NCBI GenBank assembly: GCA_002482545.1 | Contig: DLGF01000015.1 | Span: forward strand, 62,001 to 126,000 | DNA length: 64,000 bases | Direction: 5' to 3' | From: Sporomusaceae bacterium UBA7701 | GTDB taxonomy: Bacteria; Bacillota; Negativicutes; Sporomusales; UBA7701 | In this document: positions 50,417-58,783 of the stretch, piece after piece | Numbering within the stretch: position 1 is the first letter of the stretch | How the letters are laid out: every line of letters begins with the position of its first letter | Notes under the pieces: model-generated | What the model saw: the letters and a program-made list of their open reading frames with translations, nothing else | Told to the model about the DNA's origin: nothing | Databases searched by the model: none | Made by a program: the position numbers and the translations under genes

Positions 50417-51787
50417 ATGGTGGTGTGGGTGGCCTTTTTTTCCGCATTGGCGATAGGAGCATTGGCGGCTTTCGGATGGGTTCGCTCCCGCCGCCTTGAG
50501 GCAAGATTCGAGCGGCTGGCTGTTCGGGCCAGCCGTGTAAAACGTGGCCGGGAAAAAGCTCAGGAACGGGAGCTTCTCCGGAAGCTTTACGCCTTGGCGC
50601 ACGCCGGCGTGGCTTCCCGCAACACCCTGGTCGCTTACCGGACCATCGACCTTATCAAGATGGTGTTCGGCGAAGGACTCCTGCGCGCCGATGAACCGCG
50701 CCAGCTCACCACTCTCGTGGTGAGGGGCGCGCGGGCCCAAGAACTGGAGACCGCCGCCGCCGCCCTCGACGCCTTCCGCCAACTGCTGCGCCATTGCCCG
50801 CCGGAGATGACGCCGGTGGCTATGGAACAGCTTACCTATATCGCTGCGGTCGCGATGAAGGACCGGCATAACTTTCTCGCGGCGAAAGCGGTGGAGGTCA
50901 TGTTTGGGGTTCTGGCGCGGGAGGGCGGCGAAAGCGCCGGCGTTCTGGCGGCCTTGCGGGCGCTGAAGACGGTGGGCGTGCTTGCCCTGCGCCGCAAGGA
51001 CCAGGACTTGTTCCGGGAGATAGCCACCCGGCTGGCCGAGCTGGTCCCCGCCCCGCTGGCGTCTGAGCCGGCGGGCGAACTGGTGGCTTTGGCGGGGATG
51101 TGGCTGCATCGCATCGTTCAAGATGACGATCAGGCGATGTTTGCCGTCTGGGCCGAATGGATCGGCGGCATGAATGAGCGGGGCGTGCTGGGCCAAGAGA
51201 GCCTGGCCGCGCTGACCCAAGAATGGCAGAACCTGGCGGGCACCGCCAGCCTCAGGCCCAACAGCGTCCTGGCGCCGCTCATCAGCGGGCTGGCTCTCAG
51301 AACGGCGCTCGGGTTCTGGGATCTCGGCCTTTGGGAAGAAGCGGTCGGGAACGCCGGGCAAACCGCCAAGATGCTCATCCAGCGCCACGGCTTGAAGGCG
51401 GCTTTTCCTTTGGTGCGGCCGATTCTGGAAACCGGCCGCGAGCTTCTGGCCCTGGAACTGAAGTTCGGCCGTCAGGAAAATGCCGATTCTTTTCGCCAGC
51501 GGGCCCTTTTCTATACCGTGCGGGTCTGCCTCAGCCTGGCGGACTATGCGGCCAGGCAGGACATGATCAGCACGGCGGGCGACAGCATTACGGAGCTGTA
51601 TCGCCTGTGGACGAGCCAGCCCGACCGGGCCGGCTCGAAAACCGCGAAACGGTTCTGCCAACTGCTGGCCGCCTACTGGTTCAAGACCGGGACCCGCCAG
51701 GCCAGGCGCGGCGCCGTCGGCGGCGAGCTGTCCGCGCCGGCGCTTCTCAGCGACGCGGACAAGGCCCGGCTGGGGTTCCTGTCCTGA
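50417..51787 (+). CDS. Unrecognised membrane-anchored alpha-helical protein
   Basis: 456 residues. One N-terminal membrane segment (VVWVAFFSALAIGALAAFGWV) leads into a basic stretch and then about 420 residues of helices rich in A, L, R and E, resembling HEAT/TPR-type helical repeats (for example VVRGARAQELETAAAALDAF). No catalytic motif is seen. Being 21 nt after pyk and co-directional, it may share its transcript, but a metabolic link is only inferred. GC-rich codon use is like its neighbours. The terminator at 51853 follows. Confidence 0.8.
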   Translation: MVVWVAFFSALAIGALAAFGWVRSRRLEARFERLAVRASRVKRGREKAQERELLRKLYALAHAGVASRNTLVAYRTIDLIKMVFGEGLLRADEPRQLTTLVVRGARAQELETAAAALDAFRQLLRHCPPEMTPVAMEQLTYIAAVAMKDRHNFLAAKAVEVMFGVLAREGGESAGVLAALRALKTVGVLALRRKDQDLFREIATRLAELVPAPLASEPAGELVALAGMWLHRIVQDDDQAMFAVWAEWIGGMNERGVLGQESLAALTQEWQNLAGTASLRPNSVLAPLISGLALRTALGFWDLGLWEEAVGNAGQTAKMLIQRHGLKAAFPLVRPILETGRELLALELKFGRQENADSFRQRALFYTVRVCLSLADYAARQDMISTAGDSITELYRLWTSQPDRAGSKTAKRFCQLLAAYWFKTGTRQARRGAVGGELSAPALLSDADKARLGFLS

Positions 51788-51852
51788 ACTATTTTCAAGA
51801 GTTGGCCGCGCGCGGATGTCTGGCGCAAAAGCTGACCTCCAAAGGCAAAACA

Positions 51853-51883
51853 AAAACCCCGGCGGATCGCCCGCCGGGGTTTT
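51853..51883. terminator. Terminator between the helical protein gene and the acyltransferase
   Basis: A 13-bp stem (51853-51865 with 51871-51883), flanked by A and T runs. A second GC hairpin at 51892-51915 spans the acyltransferase stop codon. Confidence 0.9.
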
Positions 51884-51901
51884 CGATATGCTAAGCACCG
51901 G

Positions 51902-53044
51902 CTAATCGCCGGTGCTTTTGCCCTTGGCTGCCGGCCTGAAACTGGCGCCGGCCAGTGCGGACCCGATGCCAGGGGCAAGCGCCCCCAGTTTGTGGACCAG
52001 GGCGCCGAAATAGAGGCTGCCGGCGACAGTGACGACGTAAAAGCCGATCACCACAGGCGTGGTCATCGCCTGACCGGCGGCGGCGAGCCAATTGTCCAGG
52101 TAGTGCATGATCAAGGGATGAATGAGATAAACCGGGAAGGAATACCGGGCCAGCAGGCCGAGCCACCGGGCAAAGCGCGGCGGGAGGGGACGCTGCAGCA
52201 GGTCAAAGAAGAACAGGCAGGAAGCCAGGGTATAGAGCATCCCTTCCGGACTGAGCTGGTGCACGGTGTTGACGGCCTCGGCGGGGGTGTACCGGTCATG
52301 GAGGATCAGCCAGTAATAGCCGGCCAGCATGAACGAAAGGGTGGCGAGGAAGAAGGCGGCGATCGTCCGCCGGTACCGGGCCAGCAGGGCGGAAAAATCG
52401 GCGAACCGGACGGCGCAGACCGCCCCCAGCAGAAAGACGAAAACATAGTGCAGCACCCAGTAGCTCAGGCGGTATTGGATGGCGGTCCTCCAAAAATAAT
52501 TGTCCGAGTCCGGGAGGAGGCAATAGCTTGAATAGTAGTTGAAGGCGATTTGCAGGATGAGCAGGCCGGCCAGGCTGCTCACCGGCCGGCGGATGAGCAG
52601 GGGAACAAGGGCGCGCCATAGAGGCATGAGCAGATAAAACCAGATTAGGATGACCAGAAAATAGAGCTGGTAGGAAGCCAGCCCGAACAGGAGATACTCA
52701 ACGACGGTCTGAACGTCCCACAGGCGGCTTTCGCCCGCTGACCAGCTATAGTGGGCCATATAGAAAAGCGACCAAACCAAATAGGGGAGGAGAACCGCCC
52801 GCAGGCGGCGCCGGAGAAAGGCTCCGTAATGAAAGGGCTCTTCCGGTTGATAGCGCCAGAACAGGCCAAAGGCGGAAACGAAAAAAAAGATGGGAACGCT
52901 GAACCGGGTGAAGATTTCGAGGGCGGCGAACAGATGGAGGTTGACGTCCGGGTTATTCAGCGAGTAGGCCCCTGTGTGAATGCCGACAACCCCCAGCATG
53001 GCGAGGCCGCGAATGTATTCGATGGCGGAAACTCTGTCCGACAT
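51902..53044 (-). CDS. Acyltransferase-3 family membrane protein
   Basis: 380 residues, about 10 membrane helices. The N-terminal AIEYIRGLAMLGVVGIHTG contains the catalytic histidine of the family. RFSVPIFFFVSAFGLFW and FPVYLIHPLIMHYL are further conserved blocks. These enzymes O-acylate sugars or peptidoglycan and lipids across the membrane; the acceptor is unknown. It lies 16 nt after the EamA gene on the same strand, so the two form an operon. Confidence 0.93.
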   Translation of the reverse strand: MSDRVSAIEYIRGLAMLGVVGIHTGAYSLNNPDVNLHLFAALEIFTRFSVPIFFFVSAFGLFWRYQPEEPFHYGAFLRRRLRAVLLPYLVWSLFYMAHYSWSAGESRLWDVQTVVEYLLFGLASYQLYFLVILIWFYLLMPLWRALVPLLIRRPVSSLAGLLILQIAFNYYSSYCLLPDSDNYFWRTAIQYRLSYWVLHYVFVFLLGAVCAVRFADFSALLARYRRTIAAFFLATLSFMLAGYYWLILHDRYTPAEAVNTVHQLSPEGMLYTLASCLFFFDLLQRPLPPRFARWLGLLARYSFPVYLIHPLIMHYLDNWLAAAGQAMTTPVVIGFYVVTVAGSLYFGALVHKLGALAPGIGSALAGASFRPAAKGKSTGD

Positions 53045-53060
53045 AAAAGAACTCCCTTTC

Positions 53061-53990
53061 CTACTGCGAAACCGGCTGTTTCGGTGTTCTGGCCCGATTG
53101 GTGATATAAACGCCGGCGATGATCATGGCGCCGCCCAGGGCGGTAAAGGCCGTGAAGGTTTCCCCCAGGAAGAGCACGCCGGCGATGACGGCGAAGAGCG
53201 GATTGAGATAGGCGAAGGATGCGGTCCGCACCGCGCCCAGTTTTTCTACGCCCAGGTACCAGATGAAATAGGAAAATACGGAGCACAATAAGGCCAGGTG
53301 GAGCGAACTGGCCACCGTCAGCCAGGTGACTGCGGAGATTTCCCTGGCGAGGGGCACGGCGGCGAAGGGCCCCGGGAAAAAGATGAAGGGCACCAGCAGT
53401 AGCGTGCCGAAGATGTGAATATAAGCCATGGCGACAAAGGGGCGGTATTTTGCGAGGAGTTTTTTTCCGTAGACCGTCACCCCGGCCCACACCACGGCGT
53501 TGCTTTGCAGCAGCAGATTGCCGGTCAGCGTGCCGGGCTGGAAAAGAGCGGTAAAATGCCCGTTGGTGATGATGAATCCGACGCCGGAAAAGGCGGTCAG
53601 AATGCCGAGCCCGTTCAGCAGGGAGAAGTGCTCCCAGCCGAGAAAGGCGCCCAGGAGGGCGGCGCAGATGGGGCTGGTGGCGATGATGAGAGCGGCATTG
53701 ATGGTTGTGGTATAAGTAAGGCCGGTGTACTGGATATAGAAATACGAGGTGATTGCCAGGAAGCCGAGGAGAAAGAAGCGGGGAATGTCCTGACGTTCGA
53801 TGGTATTATGGTCCTTCAGTGCGAGGAGTATGCCGCCGAATACGGTGGAGGCGATGAGAAAGCGGAGCATGGCGAGATTCAGCGGGCTGAGTTCGCGCAG
53901 GCCGAGCTTGGCCGCGGCAAAAGAGGTTCCCCAGAGAAAGGCGACGCTGATCAGGGCGCAATATAAGAAAAGCGGTTGCGATGGCTTCAT
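53061..53990 (-). CDS. EamA/DMT-family transporter
   Basis: 309 residues with ten predicted helices in two EamA repeats. Blocks are SVAFLWGTSFAAAKLGLRELSP and LAITSYFYIQYTGLTYTTTINAALI in repeat one, and LGVEKLGAVRTASFAYLNPLFAVIAGVLFLGE in repeat two. Such proteins export amino acids or small metabolites. First gene of an operon with the acyltransferase. Divergent from the peroxiredoxin gene. Confidence 0.93.
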   Translation of the reverse strand: MKPSQPLFLYCALISVAFLWGTSFAAAKLGLRELSPLNLAMLRFLIASTVFGGILLALKDHNTIERQDIPRFFLLGFLAITSYFYIQYTGLTYTTTINAALIIATSPICAALLGAFLGWEHFSLLNGLGILTAFSGVGFIITNGHFTALFQPGTLTGNLLLQSNAVVWAGVTVYGKKLLAKYRPFVAMAYIHIFGTLLLVPFIFFPGPFAAVPLAREISAVTWLTVASSLHLALLCSVFSYFIWYLGVEKLGAVRTASFAYLNPLFAVIAGVLFLGETFTAFTALGGAMIIAGVYITNRARTPKQPVSQ

Positions 53991-54066
53991 CGGCTGCTCC
54001 TAGCGTTTGGCTACTTCTGCCAGACGGTGTTATAATAAAATAAAAACTTGGAAAGGAAGAACTTTC

Positions 54067-54534
54067 ATGACCGAACTCGGTACGGGCTTTCCGGCGCCGG
54101 ATTTTACGCTTCCGGCCACCGGCGGGGCGGAAGTGTCGCTGCATTCCTTAAAGGGCCGGAAAGTCGTATTGTTTTTCTATGCGCGGGACAACACCGCCGG
54201 CTGCAGCAATGAAGCGCGGGAATTTCGCGACATCTATCCGGAGCTGGCCGCCCTGGGCGTCGGGCTTCTCGGCGTCAGCCGGGATTCCCTGGCTTCCCAC
54301 GAACGATTCAGCGCCAAACTGGAGCTTCCCTATCCGCTCCTGAGCGACAGTGACGGCAGCGTGTGCCGGAAGTATGGGGTGCTGAAGGAAAAAAACATGT
54401 ACGGAAAAAAGGTACTGGGCGTCGAACGATCAACCTTCGTGATCGACGCCGCCGGGGTTGTTGCCCGTGTTTTCCGCGGCGTCAAGGCTGCCGGTCACGC
54501 CCAGGAAGTGCTCAAAGCGCTGAAGCTGGACTAA
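54067..54534 (+). CDS. Peroxiredoxin (BCP/AhpC-TSA family)
   Basis: 155 residues from ATG 54067 after AAAGGAAGAACTTTC. Thiol peroxidase; the peroxidatic cysteine lies in NTAGCSNEAREF. The resolving cysteine that E. coli BCP has five residues later is absent; C in GSVCRKYGV might serve, or the enzyme is one-Cys. PDFTLPATGG and VVLFFYARD are family blocks. The stop overlaps by 4 nt the stop of the convergent pyruvate-kinase-C-domain gene. Confidence 0.94.
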   Translation: MTELGTGFPAPDFTLPATGGAEVSLHSLKGRKVVLFFYARDNTAGCSNEAREFRDIYPELAALGVGLLGVSRDSLASHERFSAKLELPYPLLSDSDGSVCRKYGVLKEKNMYGKKVLGVERSTFVIDAAGVVARVFRGVKAAGHAQEVLKALKLD

Positions 54535-55067
54535 GGCTTGCAGATGATTTCGCTGATATAGGTATCGAAAATATCGGCGGCGTGAGCCGGGCGGAGGATG
54601 ACCGCCGTATCGGCGCCGTCGCCGGTGCCCGCGACGGCGATGACGTCGCGCCCGTGGGGAATGAGTCCGGCGTCCAGAGCCATGACGGCGACTTCCACGC
54701 AGACTTTTACGCCTTGTCCGAACATCCTCAGGGTGTGGGCGATGATTTCCACCGGGTAGGCGCCGGTGAATTTCCGGCTGATCCCTCGTTCGGCGCCTGA
54801 CAGCACATGGGTCGTTGTCAGCAGGTTCACGCCCAGGCCGGCAAGCCTGGCGCGCATTTCGCCGGACATTTCGTTTTGCCCCGGGGCCGCAAAGCCCTGG
54901 GCATGGGTGACGCAAACCAGGTTGGGGACTTTTCCGGCCAGCAGCAAGGCCGTCTTGCCGCTTCTGGAGGCGACGACGATATCCGCGATGCCGTGGGAAG
55001 CGGCCCGTTCCAGGGCCAGTTCGACGGTGTCACGGGTTTGAGAGGGACCACTGGCTTTCCAGTACAT
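54531..55067 (-). CDS. Stand-alone pyruvate kinase alpha/beta (C-terminal) domain protein
   Basis: 178 residues from ATG 55067, after GAGGTGAGCTAT. The sequence RDTVELALERAASHGIADIVVAS, SGKTALLLAGKVPNLVCVTHAQGF and VIAVAGTGDGADTAVILRP matches the PK_C fold, without the catalytic TIM barrel. Such proteins are common in anaerobes. Their role is not known; a ligand-binding or regulatory function is possible. Confidence 0.87.
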   Translation of the reverse strand: MYWKASGPSQTRDTVELALERAASHGIADIVVASRSGKTALLLAGKVPNLVCVTHAQGFAAPGQNEMSGEMRARLAGLGVNLLTTTHVLSGAERGISRKFTGAYPVEIIAHTLRMFGQGVKVCVEVAVMALDAGLIPHGRDVIAVAGTGDGADTAVILRPAHAADIFDTYISEIICKP

Positions 55068-55189
55068 ATAGCTCACCTCGGAAAGTAGTCTTTAGGTGAA
55101 TATTTTCGCGCGCGCGCCCTGTTTTCCTGCCGGGACTCCCGGGACGGCGGCCCGAAAAAATAAAAGCTACGGCGAAAGGATGATTCAAG

Positions 55190-56047
55190 ATGGGACCGAT
55201 TGGTTTAGTGAACGGCGAAATCATCGACTTGGGCGATAAGATCGTCGAGATGGAAGATAGAGGTTATCAGTTTGGCGACGGCGTGTACGAGGTCACCAGA
55301 GTATACAATGGACGTTGTTTCTGCCTCAGACAGCACATGGACAGACTGTACCGCTCCCTGCGGGAATTGTCGATTCCGGCTACCTATACCTTTGAGGAAT
55401 TGGCCGAGTTCCACGACCGGCTGATCGAGAAGAGCGGCCTGACCACCGCCGCCGTTTACCTGCAGATCACCAGGGGAGTTGCGCCCAGAGCCCACGGGTT
55501 TCCCGACAAGGTCACGCCCCGCCTGACGATGTCCATCCGGCCCAACCGTTCCACGCCGGAGCTTACCGAAGCCGGGGCCAAGGGCGTGTTTGTTCCCGAT
55601 CTCCGCTGGCTGCGCTGCGATATCAAGTCCATCAACCTGCTGGGGAATATGTTGGCCAAACAGCAGGCCAAGGCCGCCGGCGCTTTCGAGGGCGTGCAGG
55701 TGCGGGACGGAGCGGTGACCGAAGGCAGCAGCAGCAACTTCTTCATCGTCAGAGACGGCATTCTATGGACCCATCCGGTAAATAACCTGATTCTGCGGGG
55801 GATCACCCGCACCGTGCTGATCGACGAGCTGGCTCCCCGCCTGGGCCTGACCGTGGTGGAAAAGACCTTTGACGTGCCTTTTGCCAAGAAGGCGGACGAA
55901 GCGTTTGTCTGCGGCACCAACAGCGAGATTGTGCCGCTGGTGACAATGGATGCCGATAAGATCGGCGAGGGCAGACCCGGGCCGGTCACCCTCAAGCTCA
56001 CCGAGGCGTTGCTTCAGAAGATCGAGGCCGAATGCGGCGGCAGATAG
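55190..56047 (+). CDS. dat: D-amino acid aminotransferase, copy 1
   Basis: 285 residues, fold-type IV PLP transaminase. It interconverts D-alanine and D-glutamate with 2-oxo acids, supplying cell-wall D-amino acids. Blocks are EDRGYQFGDGVYEV, the Schiff-base lysine in RCDIKSINLLGN (K146), DGAVTEGSSSNFF, and LILRGITRTVLI. The second copy lies 170 nt downstream on the same strand, beyond a terminator. Close in sequence along its whole length to copy 2, so tandem duplication is likely. Confidence 0.95.
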   Translation: MGPIGLVNGEIIDLGDKIVEMEDRGYQFGDGVYEVTRVYNGRCFCLRQHMDRLYRSLRELSIPATYTFEELAEFHDRLIEKSGLTTAAVYLQITRGVAPRAHGFPDKVTPRLTMSIRPNRSTPELTEAGAKGVFVPDLRWLRCDIKSINLLGNMLAKQQAKAAGAFEGVQVRDGAVTEGSSSNFFIVRDGILWTHPVNNLILRGITRTVLIDELAPRLGLTVVEKTFDVPFAKKADEAFVCGTNSEIVPLVTMDADKIGEGRPGPVTLKLTEALLQKIEAECGGR

Positions 56048-56057
56048 CGGCAAGTGC

Positions 56058-56093
56058 AAGACTCCCTGCGGAATTTCCGGCGGGAGTCTTTAT
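56058..56093 (+). terminator. Terminator between the two dat copies
   Basis: AAGACTCCC pairs with GGGAGTCTT and an inner CGGA/TCCG stem continues to the loop; T residues follow. Confidence 0.78.
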
Positions 56094-56217
56094 TATCCCG
56101 GGCAACTCCAGGCGGATTTTTATTTTCGCAAATCGGCCGGGGACAAGCTGTTGAGGGAGGAATGCCCGGCACCGGACTGGAATAATATTCAAAAAGGGGA
56201 TGAAGGGAGAGATGAAA

Positions 56218-57081
56218 ATGGGCCCGATCGGATTGATCGACGGCAGGATTGTCGCCGACCTGAGCGAGAAGCTGGTGGAGATGGAGGATCGCGGCTATCA
56301 GTTCGGCGACGGTGTTTATGAGGTGACTCCTGTTTTCAACGGCCGCTGCTTCGGGTTGCAGCGGCATATGGAGAGGTTGTTCCGCTCGCTGCGGGAGATG
56401 CGGATAACGGTGGGTTATTCCGCCGAAGATTTGTACGGCTATCATGAGCGGCTCATCCAGGAAAGCGGGATCGTCGACGCGGGCATTTACCTGCAGATAA
56501 CGCGCGGCTTTGCTCCCCGCAACCACAACTTCCCGGACAACGCCGCTCCGCGCCTGACGATGACGGTCCGCCCCATCCCGCCGTCGTTGCTGCAATATAT
56601 CGAAACCGGGGCGGAAGCGATTGTTGTTCCCGATCTCCGCTGGCTGCGCTGCGACATCAAGTCCCTCAACCTCCTTGGCAACGTGTTCGCCAAGGAGCAG
56701 GCCAAGGAAGCGGGGGTTTTCGAAGCCATCCAGGTACGGGACGGGGCGGTGACCGAAGGCAGCAGCACCAATTTCTTCGCGGTCAAGGACGGCGTACTCC
56801 GGACGCACCCGCTGAGCAACCTTATCCTGCAGGGGGTAACCCGGACGATTGTGGTGGATGAGCTGGCGCCCAAGCTGGGCCTCAAGGTGGTGGAAGAGCC
56901 CTTTGGCGTCGATTTCGCGACAAATGCCGACGAGGCATTTGTCACCGGGTCGCTGTGCAACGTCACCCCGATCACCGGCCTGGACGGCCGTCCGGTCGGC
57001 GACGGGAGGATCGGCCCGGTTACCCGGCAGCTGGTGGAAGCCTTTACGGCCCTGGTCGGCCAAGCGTGCCCGAAGGGATAA
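56218..57081 (+). CDS. dat: D-amino acid aminotransferase, copy 2
   Basis: 287 residues from ATG 56218, 9 nt after GGGAG; in-frame ATGs at 56212 and 56200 are less well placed. Lysine in RCDIKSLNLLGN (K148), EDRGYQFGDGVYEV and DGAVTEGSSTNFF are kept. Differences from copy 1 cluster in residues 60-130 and the C-terminus (LCNVTPITGLDGRPVGD instead of SEIVPLVTMDA), so substrate or regulation may differ. Confidence 0.94.
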   Translation: MGPIGLIDGRIVADLSEKLVEMEDRGYQFGDGVYEVTPVFNGRCFGLQRHMERLFRSLREMRITVGYSAEDLYGYHERLIQESGIVDAGIYLQITRGFAPRNHNFPDNAAPRLTMTVRPIPPSLLQYIETGAEAIVVPDLRWLRCDIKSLNLLGNVFAKEQAKEAGVFEAIQVRDGAVTEGSSTNFFAVKDGVLRTHPLSNLILQGVTRTIVVDELAPKLGLKVVEEPFGVDFATNADEAFVTGSLCNVTPITGLDGRPVGDGRIGPVTRQLVEAFTALVGQACPKG

Positions 57082-57511
57082 TAAAAAAATAGCGGCCGCG
57101 CCAAGCGGTATCCGGCAAAACTGACCCCGAGCTCTTGCTTCGGGGTCAGGCTGGCGATAAAGGCCCATCTGCGGCGTACTGCAAGAGGAAGGCTGCGGTT
57201 CTATGCATGCGCGCCAAGAACTTGCGCGCTTAGCTCTCAGCGCCCTTGCTTGCATACGACCAGCATAATGCGGAAGATATTTATGAACGCTCCGACGCTG
57301 GCGCTTCCCTCCGCTTATCATAAATATCTTCCGGCTGGCAGGCTTTTCGGTGCGGCCCGCACACCGCTCGCAGTCTATTTGCATGCAAGCGGCAAACGCT
57401 GGAAGGATTCTCGAAATCAGGACGTGCATCGGACCTTTTGTTACCGCCTGGTTTGTCACAATATAACCCCGAAGCTCTTGCTTCGGGGTTATATTGTGTG
57501 GATAATTAGGT
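57082..57511. other. 430-nt hairpin-rich noncoding element
   Basis: Two look-alike hairpins, 57121-57149 and 57457-57498, share the core CCCCGA(A)GCTCTTGCTTCGGGG. Between them GCTTGCAT (57248-57255) pairs with ATGCAAGC (57383-57390), and a 16-bp perfect stem (57271-57286 with 57318-57333), extended by CCAGC/GCTGG, is nested inside. A further GCGCGC hairpin lies at 57209-57229. A 122-codon frame across it follows the inverted repeat on both strands and is not credible. It looks like a structured RNA or a dispersed intergenic repeat. Confidence 0.6.
57457..57498. terminator. Hairpin at the 3' end of the MFS gene
   Basis: An 18-bp perfect stem with loop CTCTTG lies 13 nt beyond the MFS stop codon (57512). 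A/T-rich base pairs form the foot of the stem; a separate U-tract is lacking. Confidence 0.6.
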
Positions 57512-58681
57512 TTATACCCGTTCCATGGTTTTTTCCGGCAGGAAGAGGAGGAGGGCGGACCCGGCGAGGACCAGCGCGCCGCCCGCTATCACCGCCGGGA
57601 CCAGCGAACCGGTGATGTCCCTGAGAAAGCCGGATACGATGGGGGCGATGATGGCCGCCGACATGATGACGCAGTTGAAGGCGCCGATGGCGGCTCCCAT
57701 CAGCCCGGGATACCGCTGGCTGACAATATCCGCCGTCCAGGCCACCATGACCGGCGTCAGGGCGGAATTGCTGAACAGCCCGAAAATCAAGAGCGCGCCG
57801 ATGATGGCCGGAGTGGTGCGGACCTGGGCGAGGGCAAGGAGGGCCAGGCCCGCCGCGGGGAGAAGCAGCATGGCCAGCGGCTTGCGGCCGAAGCGATCGG
57901 CCAGTTTGCCCCAGACGAGGCCGCCGGGAACAGCCGTTATGGCTACCAGGCCGGTATAGAAGCCCGCCTGGCCGAGGCTGAAGCCTCTTTCGAGCTTCAG
58001 AAAGGTGGGGCCCCAGGTAACGGCGACCCAAAACCCATACATGGCGGTAAAGGTGGACAGATTGATGAGCCAAAGCTCCCGGTCCGCCAGAATTTGCCTG
58101 TAATCCCGCCAGGCAGGCGCTTTCGCGCTTCTTATGTCGGGGATGGCGCGCCAAAAGTAAGCCAGCATGAGAAAGGTCGGGATGCTGAGCAGCCAGAAGG
58201 GGGCGCGGAAGTCGTTCAGCCGCTCGTAGATCGGGCCGCTCATCGCCAGGCCGGCCAGCATTCCGAGGGCCATGCCGATGCCGAGGATGGCGGAGCTGAA
58301 AGCCCGTTGCCGCGGCGGAACGAGCTGCAGAAGGGTGCCGTAGGCCGCGGGGTAATAGGCGCCGGCTCCCAGCCCGTGGAGCGCCGCGAAGCCGATGAGC
58401 GCCGGGTAACTGGCGCCGGCCAGGCCCAAGCCCAGGACGCCGATGCCTACCAGGGCGTAAGTGGCCAGCAGAACTTTTTTCAGGCCAAAGCGGTCGCCGG
58501 CCATGCCTGCGGGAATCTGCATGAACACATACAGCAGAAAATAGGCGCTGGTCAGGAGACCGGCCTGAGTCGCCGTGAGGCCGAGCTGAGCCGCGATGAC
58601 CGACAGCAGGGGGTACATCGAGGTGCGGTCGGCGTAGATGATGGCCCAGCCAAGCGTGAACGCAACCAGCATATTCACCAT
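57512..58681 (-). CDS. MFS transporter (12 TM)
   Basis: 389 residues with twelve helices. The loop motif GMAGDRFGLKKVLL lies between TM2 and TM3 and GKLADRFGRKPLAM in the second half. It resembles anion:cation/hexuronate-type symporters (ADRTSMYPLLSVI near TM1). Substrate not assignable. Divergent from the DHA2 pump gene, 100 nt apart. Confidence 0.92.
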   Translation of the reverse strand: MVNMLVAFTLGWAIIYADRTSMYPLLSVIAAQLGLTATQAGLLTSAYFLLYVFMQIPAGMAGDRFGLKKVLLATYALVGIGVLGLGLAGASYPALIGFAALHGLGAGAYYPAAYGTLLQLVPPRQRAFSSAILGIGMALGMLAGLAMSGPIYERLNDFRAPFWLLSIPTFLMLAYFWRAIPDIRSAKAPAWRDYRQILADRELWLINLSTFTAMYGFWVAVTWGPTFLKLERGFSLGQAGFYTGLVAITAVPGGLVWGKLADRFGRKPLAMLLLPAAGLALLALAQVRTTPAIIGALLIFGLFSNSALTPVMVAWTADIVSQRYPGLMGAAIGAFNCVIMSAAIIAPIVSGFLRDITGSLVPAVIAGGALVLAGSALLLFLPEKTMERV

Positions 58682-58783
58682 TCCCTTTTAGGAGATTGCG
58701 CGGTGCGGGTCACTTGAATAGACTCGGGAACCAAGTGGCAAGTTATAAATGGAATTGGTTTCTTATTATATACGGAGGTGGAA

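Noticed and set aside
57250..57615. Plus-strand 122-codon frame in the hairpin element
   Set aside because: It follows the inverted repeat, runs into the MFS gene and resembles nothing; the noncoding structure explains the sequence better.
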